From NCBI GenBank assembly GCA_017399185.1, contig JAFQEA010000003.1:1-64000 (forward strand): DNA of 64,000 nucleotides, written 5' to 3'. The translations under genes and the position numbers were made by a program. The notes below the pieces were generated by a model. That model saw nothing but the letters and a program-made list of their open reading frames with translations. It was not told where the DNA came from and made no database searches. Below, in pieces: positions 23,350-32,666 of the stretch (within the stretch, counting starts at the first letter, position 1; each line of letters begins with the position of its first letter). This DNA is from Clostridia bacterium (lineage in GTDB: Bacteria; Bacillota; Clostridia; Christensenellales; Borkfalkiaceae).

Positions 23350-25071
23350 ATGACAATCAAAAGAAAAGGCTTTGTCTGTATAGCAATTTTACTTGTGCTT
23401 TCACTGTTTATGCTGACCGCTTGCAAGGATAAAAATCCGTCCGGTGGCGGGCAAGCAGGCCCTAGCGAAAGCGTACAGGACAGCACGGGCGGTAGCCAAA
23501 GCCCAAGCGATGGTCCAAGCGATAGTCCAAGCGATGGTCCAAGCGAAAATCCACCGGTTGAAGAGCCGACAGAACTTACCGACACCACAATTTATTTAGT
23601 GGGCGATTCAACAGTATGTGCTTTTTCGGATAAATATTTTTATCCAAGATACGGCTACGGCACGCAGCTTTTCAGATACTTAAACGAAAAGGCAACTGTT
23701 AAGAACCTTGCACTTTCTGGAAGAAGCTCAAAAAGCTTTTTAGCTGAATCAAACTATCAAACGCTGAAAAACAGCATTAAAGCAGGCGATTATCTTATCA
23801 TTGGCTTTGGTCACAACGATGAAAAGAGTGATGATCCTACAAGGTTTACCGATGCTTCCAAACCGTATACAGACCCAACGTCTTTTGGGTATCACTTAAA
23901 CGAATATTACGTTAAGCTTGCAAAAGAAGCAGGCGCAACGCCAATTTTATGTACACCTATCGTAAGGGCGGCAACAGACAACGATTACAGCGGCTCTGAA
24001 GCCCACGTAACTTCAACAGGTAACTACGCGCAAGCAATCCGTGATTTGGGCGCGGCAGTAGGCGTTGCGGTTATCGACCTTACTGCGGCAACCGCACAAA
24101 GATATGCCGAGCTTGGCTTTGACGAAGCTTGCAAATATCACGCGGTAACAGCAGGTAAGTACGCCGATGACGGCACGACCGTAGTACCTAATATGGACAC
24201 GGTTGACAAAACCCACTTAAATATTTACGGTGCAAAATACGTTGCTTACGTTTTGGCTGAAGGCTTAAAGAACGTAAACGGTATTTCAAGATACGTACTT
24301 GACGAAATCACGCCACCAACCCAAGCTGACCTTGTTCCGATAGACGGCTACGTTGTCCCAACCTACACCACACCTAACCTTGAAAATTATAACGCACCGT
24401 CACACTTTGCAACGATATCTGACGGCTGGTACGGCACGGCGTTTGGCGATACGGGCGGCAGCCCTTCTTCTGCGGGTAACGGTTATTTAGCGCAGGAAAC
24501 GTCAAAGGGCGTATTCAAGGTCGGTAATATTTCTTCAAAGAATAAAGGCAAGTTTACAGACAGCTCCGACGGGTTTGCATTTTTGTTCAGACAGGTTGAA
24601 GCAGATAAGAACTTTACGTTAAGCGTAAGCGGTACTGTTTTAGAGTGCACCGCCGGCAAAAATCAGGTTGGCTTTGGTCTTATGCTCCGTGACGACGTAT
24701 ATATCAATATGACCGCAACGGATGCAAGCATTATTTCAAACTACGTCACAGCCGGCTTACTGACGGCAACAACGTCTTCGCTCAACGTTAACTTCTTAAG
24801 GGAAAACGGCGTGCTTAATAAGGGCGAAAAGATTTCTTCAGATCTCCACGCCGCAGGCGATACCTTTACTGCAAGCATTGAACGCGTTGGCCAGACCGTA
24901 ACGGTTACCGTTGCTTACGGCGGTCAAACCTATACCGATACATACTACGACTTTGACTTTTTTGCAAAAGACAACGGCTATATGTACGTTGGTATGTTTG
25001 CTAACCGCGGAACGGTTGTTGAATTTACTGACGTAGTATTTACTGTAACGGGTACGTCACAGGGCGCGTAA
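23350..25071 (+). CDS. SGNH-type rhamnogalacturonan acetylesterase, lipoprotein
   Basis: 573 residues. Signal peptide ending in lipobox MLTAC (Cys25), then a Ser/Pro/Asp/Gly linker containing the short repeat SPSDGPSDSPSDGPS (about residues 50-70). The SGNH hydrolase domain follows: block I YLVGDSTVCAF (nucleophile Ser), block II Gly in ALSGRSSKSF, block III FGHNDEKSD, block V DKTHLNIYGA (Asp and His). This arrangement matches rhamnogalacturonan/pectin acetylesterases (CE12-like). The C-terminal about 200 residues (after PTYTTPNLENYN) resemble a secreted lectin-like beta-sandwich. It would deacetylate pectin at the cell surface, ahead of the methylesterase encoded next. Confidence 0.85.
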   Translation: MTIKRKGFVCIAILLVLSLFMLTACKDKNPSGGGQAGPSESVQDSTGGSQSPSDGPSDSPSDGPSENPPVEEPTELTDTTIYLVGDSTVCAFSDKYFYPRYGYGTQLFRYLNEKATVKNLALSGRSSKSFLAESNYQTLKNSIKAGDYLIIGFGHNDEKSDDPTRFTDASKPYTDPTSFGYHLNEYYVKLAKEAGATPILCTPIVRAATDNDYSGSEAHVTSTGNYAQAIRDLGAAVGVAVIDLTAATAQRYAELGFDEACKYHAVTAGKYADDGTTVVPNMDTVDKTHLNIYGAKYVAYVLAEGLKNVNGISRYVLDEITPPTQADLVPIDGYVVPTYTTPNLENYNAPSHFATISDGWYGTAFGDTGGSPSSAGNGYLAQETSKGVFKVGNISSKNKGKFTDSSDGFAFLFRQVEADKNFTLSVSGTVLECTAGKNQVGFGLMLRDDVYINMTATDASIISNYVTAGLLTATTSSLNVNFLRENGVLNKGEKISSDLHAAGDTFTASIERVGQTVTVTVAYGGQTYTDTYYDFDFFAKDNGYMYVGMFANRGTVVEFTDVVFTVTGTSQGA

Positions 25072-25100
25072 TAACAAAAATTAAATAAAAATCATAAAAA

Positions 25101-25152
25101 ACGGCTTTTTGTACCGCGTAAAATAAGTTTTTAGCGCGGTACTGCCGAAAAA
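25101..25152. other. Large hairpin between pectin genes
   Basis: AACGGC...GTACCGCG and CGCGGTAC...GCCG pair around an AT loop. It lacks a T-tail on the plus strand and is followed by A(7), so it is a better terminator for minus-strand transcription or an mRNA-processing hairpin. Confidence 0.5.
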
Positions 25153-25278
25153 AATGTTAGCAAAAGGGATATCCCTTTTGCGTTTGAGTTCCTCAAACGC
25201 AATAAACCTTAACTGCAAAAATTGGAATCAAGCTTTTTAAAGCTAAAAAAATAATTATATATTGATAAGGAGAAAAAC

Positions 25279-28200
25279 ATGAAAAAAGGCATATTGTTGA
25301 TACTTGCAGTAGTCCTTGCACTTTCAACCTTTGCATTTACCGCATGTAAATGGAACCCTATCGGTGAACCGTGCGTAACGCACGTTGACGAAAACCGTGA
25401 CCATATCTGCGATGAGTGCGAAGAAGTTGCATCTATTTGCGAAGATCAAAACAAAGATCACCTTTGCGATATTTGCCGCAAGATATTGTCCGTTTGTAAA
25501 GATACAAACAGCGATCACCTTTGTGAGCATTGCGGGGGCAAGATCTCAAATTGCGCCGATGAAAACAAAGATCACGTTTGCGATTACTGCGGCGAAGTTA
25601 TCTCTACCTGCATTGACCAAGTAAACGACCACAAGTGTGATATCTGTGGCGAAGTTTTATCTGCATGTTTAGATGAAACAAACGACCACAAGTGTGATAT
25701 CTGCGGTGAAGTTTTATCTGCATGTTTAGATGAAACGAACGACCACATGTGCGACGTTTGCGGCGAAAAGGTATCCGAATGCATTGACGATAACAAAGAC
25801 CACGCCTGCGATATCTGTGGCGAAGTTTTATCTACTTGCTTAGACGAAACAAACGACCACAAGTGTGATATCTGTGGCGAAGTTTTATCTGCTTGCGTAG
25901 ATGAAACAAACGACCATAAGTGTGATATCTGCGGTGAAGTTTTATCTACTTGTTTAGACGAAACAAACGACCATAAGTGTGATATCTGCGGCGAAGTTTT
26001 ATCTGCTTGCGTAGATGAAACAAACGACCACATGTGCGACGTTTGCGGTGAAAAGGTATCCGACTGCATTGACGAAAACAAAGACCACGCTTGCGATATC
26101 TGCGGCGCAGTATCTGAATGTGTGGATACAGACGGCTACTATTACTGCGACGTTTGCGGTAAGGACTTACTCCCTGAAAATATGGAAAGGGTAGGTTATG
26201 CACTTAATATTTCAGACCTTGAAGCAGTTAAGTTAGATAACGATTCAATAAACGGCAGATTTACTATCGTTTCAGGCTCTGAAATCAGAAACAGAACAAA
26301 GACCTTTGAAGGCGTTGAATACAACAAATCTGTTAAGATTGGTAACAGTACAACAAAGATTAAAGTTTCAGCACCAGGCGCAGGTCAGCTTTCATTCCTT
26401 GTACAAAACGGCTCATCCGGTGCGACAAGACAATTTATCACAGTAACCGCACCTGACGGCACGGTACACAACATTGAGTTTGCAGGTACAGACGAAGGCA
26501 GCCCTGTCGTTAAAATCACCATCAACGTTACAGAAGGCGAATGGATTATCAGCCGCGGTAAAAACGGCGGTACGCAAGACATTTTCCATTTAGCGCTTTC
26601 CTGCGCTGTTGAAAAGGCTTCAGAAGTAGGCTTTGAAATCGTTGATAACGGCATCGTTGATTACCTTTGCGGTCAAGAGCTTGACTTTAGCAAATTAGTT
26701 GTTAACGGCGTTTACGCAAACGGCAAGACAGAACCTGTTGCCGTTGGCGACTTAACTATCGATTCAGATTCAGTTAACATGGAAGCTGCAGGTACTTACG
26801 CAGTAACCGTTAAATATAAAGGATACGCAGAACAAACCTTTAACGTAAACGTATATCAGCCTGACAGCGTAGAGCTTGGCTTTGACGCAACAGTTCAAAA
26901 AGGCCAATCTTCAGCAGGCAACGGCTTATACATAAACCAAAGCTTCAAAGAAGTTTACGCTATCGGCGAAGAGCTTGACCTTACAGGCTTATCCGTAATG
27001 GTTGTCGGCGTTTTAGAAGGTCAGGAATTAACATTTAGCTTAGGCGATAATTATGAAGTAAGCAGCGTTGATTTCTCAACAGCAGGCACAAAAGTAATCA
27101 CTATTTCTTATACGTACGGCGAAGACGTTAAGGTTTCAACAACCGTTAACGTACACGTTGTTGATACCGCACCATCCTTGGTTGATAACGTTTACCAGGT
27201 TAAGGTTGACGCATCTTACGAAGGCGCAATCGGTGCTGTAAGCGGCGGCTACAATATGTTCACAACCGTTGAACAAGCACTTAACTTCCTTGCAAAGGTT
27301 GACCAATCCAAGCAAAAGCTTATGGTTATCGAACAAGGCCTTTACACAGAAAAGGTTGAAATCACCATTCCTAACCTTCATATCAAGGGCGCAGGCGCTG
27401 ACAAGGTTACAATCGAATGGAATTCACTTTACGGTATTAAAGACGCCGGCGGCTTCTCACAGGTAACAGACTCAACACAAACCGTTGCCGTAAGAGATAC
27501 TGCAACAAACGTTACAATCGAAGGCGTTACGATTTCCAACTACTGGAACAGCCAGGAAAGAATGGACGAAGCCGGCCTTGCTATCGAAAGGGGTTTAGCA
27601 CTTTTAGTTATGGCTGACAGATTCACCATGAAGGACAGTGCGCTTTTAGGTATCCAAGACACCCTTGAGCTTTTCACAGGTCGTCAATACTTTGAAAACG
27701 TATTTATTTCAGGCTACACCGACTTTATCTTCGGTACAAACAATACAACCTACTTTACAAATTGTACAATCCACGTTATTGATACAACTAAAGACGATTC
27801 CGGCACAGCTGGCTACTTAACAGCATTCAAGGGCTCAAATAAGGGCGCACAAGATGCTATTACGTACGGTGCAATCTTTGATAATTGTAAGTTCACAGCA
27901 GACGCAGGCGTTACCGCAGGTAAGACGGCAATCGGTCGTACATGGGGCGCATACGCAGCAGTTGCAGTTATTAATTCAGAGATTGGCGGTCACATTTCAC
28001 TTGACGGCTACGTTTCAACGGAAAACAAGAACAAACGTTACATTTCAATGAACGGTATCCACCCAACGGACGAAACAGTACAATTCGTTGAATACGGTAA
28101 CACGGGCGCAGGCGCAATCGCTGAAGCAGTTGCAGGTATGAAGATGCTCACCGCTGAAGAAGCAGCAAATTATGCTGACTTTGCAGTTATCTTTGGTAAG

Positions 28201-30711
28201 AACAACCGCGGTGTAACCTACCTTGACGCTTGGGATCCGACAAGCACCGAAATTGAAGTTGACGACAGAACTTATTATTACTTTAACGGTCAGGCAGGTT
28301 CATCAGGTATCTTCTACACCTACACTGATAATATTCAGGGCGCAACCGGCACCTTTGGTGATATCACAATTGATGCTACCACAGGCAAGGTAACGGCAAG
28401 AGATTCTGATACACAAATCAACGCAGGCGCAAAGCTTATCTTTAACGTTGAAGCAGGAACACTCGTAACAGTTGTAACACATTCGACCTATTACCACTAC
28501 ACCATTAACGGCGTGGCACATAACGCGGACAGTAAGTTCAGTATGTATTTTGCTGAAGATGAAGAAGTTGTTATTGAAGCAACCGCCACAATTTATATCC
28601 ATCAGATAATCATTGATCCTAACGAAGAAGCACCTGCTGCACCAACCCTTACAGAAATCAAGGTTAAAGGCTTAAATCTTAACTACGTTGTAGGTGATAC
28701 GATCTCTTATGACGGCGTTGAAGTTTTAGCTTACTATTCAGATAACTCAATCGTACCGGTTACGGGTTACAACATTGCAGACGGCACGGTTGATATGACC
28801 GCTGCAGGCGAATACCAAATTGCTTTTGAGTATGAAGGCTTAACCGCAACCGTAACGGTTATCGTTGAAGATCCTAACGCAAGCCCTGCTATCATTAAAG
28901 ATACCGTGCTTGACTTTACTTCTGCAGACAGCCACGAAGCAGTTAAGAACAATCCAAAGGTAACGCTTGAAGGCTCATTCCGTGACAACGGCGCTGAATG
29001 CCAAATCAAGGGTACTGTTTCCTTCCTGGTACTTGCCGGCACTACGGTTGAAGTTACACCTTACGGCAATTCAGAGTACGTTGCTTACACACTCGGCAGA
29101 GAAGGTGAAGCTGACCTTGTAACGCAAAACGGCCCATATTCTGTAACCTTTAACGAAGACTGCAGAGTAGTTTACACGGGCCTTGACAACAACTATCTCC
29201 AGAAAATCACTATCAAGTGCCCAATCGCACCGGGTAAATACGTATTCGGCGGCGCTTCTGTTGAAGGCGACGTAACAGGTATTTTAAAAAGCGTTGACGG
29301 TTTAACGATTTCAGGCACGTGCAAGACACACACCGGCGGCGCACAGCTCGGTCAGGATTCACTTATCAGCTTTACAGCACCTGCATTTACAAGCGTTACG
29401 ATTAAAGGCTTTGATACAAACTACGGTCAATTAAACGTTTTAGTCGGCGGCGAAGCTATCGCAATGGATGCAAACGCTTGCTACGTATTCACAACGAGTG
29501 CTGCAGCAAAGGTTGAAATTTCTTCAGTAAACGTTGGTACGGAAGAAGCACCTGCATACAACAAGTCTTATATCACTTATATTGACGTTCAAGAAGTAGA
29601 GTCTCCAGAACAACCAACGACTAAAGAATACGTTGAAAAACAGAACTTTACAGAAAGCGGCAAGGAAAGCAGCTTCTACGCAATCAGTGGTAATATCGCA
29701 AACGATAAAGGCACGGTTGAATACGAAGGTTTATCACTTGAACATTGCTTAAAGATGGAAAGCTCAACTTCTATTACCTTTACGGCACCGGCAAGCAAGC
29801 TTACACTTGTGTTTGGCGGCAGTACTGCACCAAACGGCAAAACCGTTAAGATTGACGGCACAAAACACACCGTTGGCGAAACAGGTATTTTAGTTATTGA
29901 ACTGGAAGCTGGCACACACACAATCACCAAAGGTGATTCAATTTTCTTATACTATATGTCAGTTAGTTACACAGCTTGCGTTGAACACACACCTGGCGCA
30001 GCAGCAACCTGTACTGAAGACCAAGTTTGCACCGAATGCGGTGTTATTCTTTCCAAAGCAGTTGGTCACGTTGGCGGCAGCGCAACCTGCAAGGATAAAG
30101 CAATTTGCACAACTTGCGGTGAAGCTTACGGCGAATTATCTAAAGAACACACGGGCGGCACTTCAACCTGCACACAAGGCGCAGTTTGTGACGTTTGCGG
30201 TAAGGAATACGGTGCTAAAGAAGACCACGCTGACGAAGACGCTGACGGCAAGTGCGATTCTTGCGGTACAACCTTAAGTGATATCGTTGAAGAATCTGAA
30301 ATGTTGGTATTTACAACAGTTGATACAGAGTATTCAGGCGGCAAAGTTGTTTTAAGTGGCGATGCATTTAGCGTTACATTATTAGGTGGCGGCGCAAAAG
30401 TAATAGCCAATAGTGCAACTTGTGATGCTGATGGTAGTAGTTTTGAAAACGTTTTATTGCCTAAAGGCGGCAGCAGAAGTTATGAAATCGTTGCAAATAA
30501 AACAGGTACTATAACTGTTTACTTCACAATAACAAATGGTAGTTTTTCTGCCAAGACAGAAACGGCAACGCTTGGTGACGGTAGCTTAACAATTACTTCT
30601 GCAAAAGATAAATGCTTTGCTATCACAATCAACGTAGTAGCAGGTGAAACCTATACATTCAGCGTATCAGGCGAAAGATTGGCTATTTATGCAGTAGAAT
30701 ATAACTCGTAA
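25279..30711 (+). CDS. Giant Cys-rich lipoprotein with pectin methylesterase domain
   Basis: 1810 residues. Signal peptide with lipobox FTAC (Cys23). Residues 32-299 are 14 tandem units of mostly 19 residues, pattern C-x-D-x(3)-DH-x-CD-x-CGE-x-x-S. Ig-like domains follow (about 450-630). The pectinesterase (CE8) domain spans about 634-950: NMFTTVEQALNF, ALLVMADRFTMKDSALLGIQDTL, GRQYFENVFISGYTDFIFG (nucleophile Asp) and AIGRTWGAYAAV. Another Ig-like (Big_3-type) domain lies at about 1125-1200, then carbohydrate-binding-like modules, a second Cys-rich block near 1570-1670 (VGGSATCKDKAICTTCGEAY) and a final beta domain. It would remove methyl groups from homogalacturonan at the cell surface; the Cys/His units may bind zinc or stiffen a stalk. 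A GGAG ribosome-binding site is present. Confidence 0.88.
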   Translation: MKKGILLILAVVLALSTFAFTACKWNPIGEPCVTHVDENRDHICDECEEVASICEDQNKDHLCDICRKILSVCKDTNSDHLCEHCGGKISNCADENKDHVCDYCGEVISTCIDQVNDHKCDICGEVLSACLDETNDHKCDICGEVLSACLDETNDHMCDVCGEKVSECIDDNKDHACDICGEVLSTCLDETNDHKCDICGEVLSACVDETNDHKCDICGEVLSTCLDETNDHKCDICGEVLSACVDETNDHMCDVCGEKVSDCIDENKDHACDICGAVSECVDTDGYYYCDVCGKDLLPENMERVGYALNISDLEAVKLDNDSINGRFTIVSGSEIRNRTKTFEGVEYNKSVKIGNSTTKIKVSAPGAGQLSFLVQNGSSGATRQFITVTAPDGTVHNIEFAGTDEGSPVVKITINVTEGEWIISRGKNGGTQDIFHLALSCAVEKASEVGFEIVDNGIVDYLCGQELDFSKLVVNGVYANGKTEPVAVGDLTIDSDSVNMEAAGTYAVTVKYKGYAEQTFNVNVYQPDSVELGFDATVQKGQSSAGNGLYINQSFKEVYAIGEELDLTGLSVMVVGVLEGQELTFSLGDNYEVSSVDFSTAGTKVITISYTYGEDVKVSTTVNVHVVDTAPSLVDNVYQVKVDASYEGAIGAVSGGYNMFTTVEQALNFLAKVDQSKQKLMVIEQGLYTEKVEITIPNLHIKGAGADKVTIEWNSLYGIKDAGGFSQVTDSTQTVAVRDTATNVTIEGVTISNYWNSQERMDEAGLAIERGLALLVMADRFTMKDSALLGIQDTLELFTGRQYFENVFISGYTDFIFGTNNTTYFTNCTIHVIDTTKDDSGTAGYLTAFKGSNKGAQDAITYGAIFDNCKFTADAGVTAGKTAIGRTWGAYAAVAVINSEIGGHISLDGYVSTENKNKRYISMNGIHPTDETVQFVEYGNTGAGAIAEAVAGMKMLTAEEAANYADFAVIFGKNNRGVTYLDAWDPTSTEIEVDDRTYYYFNGQAGSSGIFYTYTDNIQGATGTFGDITIDATTGKVTARDSDTQINAGAKLIFNVEAGTLVTVVTHSTYYHYTINGVAHNADSKFSMYFAEDEEVVIEATATIYIHQIIIDPNEEAPAAPTLTEIKVKGLNLNYVVGDTISYDGVEVLAYYSDNSIVPVTGYNIADGTVDMTAAGEYQIAFEYEGLTATVTVIVEDPNASPAIIKDTVLDFTSADSHEAVKNNPKVTLEGSFRDNGAECQIKGTVSFLVLAGTTVEVTPYGNSEYVAYTLGREGEADLVTQNGPYSVTFNEDCRVVYTGLDNNYLQKITIKCPIAPGKYVFGGASVEGDVTGILKSVDGLTISGTCKTHTGGAQLGQDSLISFTAPAFTSVTIKGFDTNYGQLNVLVGGEAIAMDANACYVFTTSAAAKVEISSVNVGTEEAPAYNKSYITYIDVQEVESPEQPTTKEYVEKQNFTESGKESSFYAISGNIANDKGTVEYEGLSLEHCLKMESSTSITFTAPASKLTLVFGGSTAPNGKTVKIDGTKHTVGETGILVIELEAGTHTITKGDSIFLYYMSVSYTACVEHTPGAAATCTEDQVCTECGVILSKAVGHVGGSATCKDKAICTTCGEAYGELSKEHTGGTSTCTQGAVCDVCGKEYGAKEDHADEDADGKCDSCGTTLSDIVEESEMLVFTTVDTEYSGGKVVLSGDAFSVTLLGGGAKVIANSATCDADGSSFENVLLPKGGSRSYEIVANKTGTITVYFTITNGSFSAKTETATLGDGSLTITSAKDKCFAITINVVAGETYTFSVSGERLAIYAVEYNS
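25372..26175 (+). repeat. 57-base tandem repeats encoding the Cys-rich stalk
   Basis: Fourteen units, most exactly 57 bases; units 5-7 and 9-12 are nearly identical in DNA (for example GACCACAAGTGTGATATCTG), pointing to recent amplification and length variation by slippage or recombination. The opposite-strand open frame here is only a by-product of the repeats. Confidence 0.9.
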
Positions 30712-30730
30712 AAACCAAAAAACAAATAAT

Positions 30731-30760
30731 AAAGGCGGCTGCGTTTGCAGCCGCCTTTTA
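30731..30760 (+). terminator. Terminator after pectinesterase gene
   Basis: AAAGGCGGCTGCGTTTGCAG pairs with CTGCAAACGCAGCCGCC-type sequence: the stem GGCGGCTGC / GCAGCCGCC with loop GTTT, followed by TTTTA. Confidence 0.85.
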
Positions 30761-30777
30761 CTTTAAACTAACAAGTA

Positions 30778-31226
30778 ATTTAGGGGGTCCTGACGCCATC
30801 GCCCTGCAGGGCGAGCCTCAGGATGACAACGTCTCACCCTAAGTGAGCGTTGGAATCCGTATGATGCAATAACAAGCAAAAATGCTTGCGGGCAAGCCTT
30901 GCTTGCACGGCTAACAAATTGTTTAGGGGATCCTGACGCCCTGCAAGCAGGGCTCAGGATGCAATAACGAGCAAAAATACTTGCGGGCAAGTTTTACTTG
31001 CACGGATTTGTATTTTTGTGAAGTTATTATTCAAACGCACCGCGTTTGAAACAACGTTTTTGAATAAACTAACACATATCATTTTTAAATTTAATCAAGC
31101 TTTGCGGGTAAAGCCCGCAAACTGACCATAATTCTTAATTCTTCATTCTTAATTCTTCATTAAAAAAAGCACGCTTTTTATGCGTGCTTTTTGTCAAAAA
31201 ACCGATCTATAGGGCGGTTTTTGGTG
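30778..31226. repeat. Repeat-filled intergenic region (copy E)
   Basis: No gene. Two units with GGTCCTGACGCCATCGCCC and GACGCCCTGCAAGCAGGGCT, the CTTGCGGGCAAG stem and CAAACGCACCGCGTTTG match 22955-23105 almost base for base. Then AAACTGACC plus alternating AATTCTTAATTCTTCAT (compare 22690-22760). The end has hairpin GCACGCTTTTTATGCGTGC (31169-31190) and a CTATAAG-type palindrome ACCGATCTATAGGGCGGT (31200-31217). Confidence 0.8.
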
Positions 31227-31231
31227 TTTTT

Positions 31232-32446
31232 TTAGCGCCTTGACAGGCGGTATTCCTTTGGCGTTTTGCCCGTGTGGCGCTTGAATAGCTTGGAAAAATA
31301 TTGCAAGTCCAAAATGCCACAATGTAAGGCAATGGTTTGTATTTGCAGCTTGGTTGTCGCAAGCAAATGGCTTGCGTGCTTCATGCGCTTATCACGGACG
31401 TATTCGCAAACGGTTTTACCCGTTTCCTTTTTAAATATTTTTGCAAGATAGCCTTCGCTTAAGCCCTGCGCCGTTGCGATGGTGGAAAGCGTCAGCGGGG
31501 CAGACAGGTCATAGTCGATAAGCATTATTGCCTTTTGCACGGGGTGTGAATAGTTTTTTATCGAATGCTTTTGCACAAGCCTGCAATAAGATGAGAGCAT
31601 TTCGTTCATAAGCATCGGGCAGACGGATAAAACCGATAAAGCTTCAATTTTCTTGGCAAAGTCGGAAGAAATCCTGTCAAGATACACGGGGTGCACCCCG
31701 CCTGCTTCCGCTGCTTTACGCAGTAGCGTATTTAAAATAATGCAATAGTTTTTTGCACTCCTTATCGGGGATGAGCTTCTTGCTTCAAAGTGCAGGGTAC
31801 TAAAATCGGGCAAAAGCCCGCGGTCGGTAAGCTGTCTTCCAAGCATAACGGAGCGTATCATTGTGTTTTCAAACTCGTAACGCCTTTCCAAAACCTTCAT
31901 TTTGGCAAGGTGGTCGTCAAAGGTTGCGGCGTTTGGTGCGGCTGTAAGCCATGATACGGGCGTGCGTGGTTCGCTTTCCAAGTCCACAACGGAAAAGGAC
32001 GGGCGCTTGAAAATACGCTCGCAAAAGGTTTCAAGCATAACAAAAAGCGAGCTTGCGTTTTTAAGCACGGGCATTGAAGCATAATATTCGTGCAGGGTGC
32101 TTTGCATTTGGGGCGGTAATCCCATTTCTTCGGCCATCTCTAACAGCTCAAATTCAAGTAGCTGCGTGGTAAGGTATGGACCGAACAAAAACACCTTTTG
32201 TTCGCTGCCGGGCAGTAAAAAATAAATCCAGGCGCGGCGGTAAGCATCGACCTGCTTATACAAAGTATAAGGCGCAAGCTTTTGCGTGAAAAGAAAAGGC
32301 GTTTTGTCGTCTTCAAAATTCGTGCCTGTGTCAAGCGGATTGGTTTCCTTTAAGGCGTAAAAATCTGCTTTTTTTAAGCACAAAACGTTAACGTTGCTCT
32401 TTTTAAAGGTTGCGCGCAAAAGCTCAAGCTCACCCGAATACGGCAT
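31232..32446 (-). CDS. AraC-family transcriptional regulator
   Basis: 404 residues. The C-terminal about 100 residues are two helix-turn-helix motifs: LSTIATAQGLSEGYLAKIFKK and IALHCGILDLQYFSKLFKRH, ending TGKTPKEYRLSRR, the AraC hallmark. The N-terminal about 300 residues are a poorly conserved sensor domain of the kind seen in clostridial AraC regulators, without a membrane segment. It is divergent from the sugar symporter gene at 32667, with 220 bases between, and lies next to pectin enzymes, so it probably senses a pectin- or galactan-derived sugar and activates these genes. Effector is unknown. Confidence 0.9.
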   Translation of the reverse strand: MPYSGELELLRATFKKSNVNVLCLKKADFYALKETNPLDTGTNFEDDKTPFLFTQKLAPYTLYKQVDAYRRAWIYFLLPGSEQKVFLFGPYLTTQLLEFELLEMAEEMGLPPQMQSTLHEYYASMPVLKNASSLFVMLETFCERIFKRPSFSVVDLESEPRTPVSWLTAAPNAATFDDHLAKMKVLERRYEFENTMIRSVMLGRQLTDRGLLPDFSTLHFEARSSSPIRSAKNYCIILNTLLRKAAEAGGVHPVYLDRISSDFAKKIEALSVLSVCPMLMNEMLSSYCRLVQKHSIKNYSHPVQKAIMLIDYDLSAPLTLSTIATAQGLSEGYLAKIFKKETGKTVCEYVRDKRMKHASHLLATTKLQIQTIALHCGILDLQYFSKLFKRHTGKTPKEYRLSRR

Positions 32447-32666
32447 AATTCCCCCAAGCGTAAAGATAAAAATCAGTTATTTTTAATAAGTATAACACTA
32501 ATATTTTACTATTTCAACAAAATACGCGTAAAAAGATTAAAAAAATACAAAAACAGGTTAAAATAGTACTCACACTATGGTGATGAAAAGATTTATACTT
32601 AATACAGATGGATTATAGGTTAATATAAAATATTAACCGTCTGTTAAAAAACATAAGAGAGGGAAA

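Noticed and set aside
25584..26203. Long minus-strand frames opposite the Cys-rich repeats
   Set aside because: By-product of 57-base repeats; the plus-strand frame has a signal peptide, RBS and pectinesterase domain.
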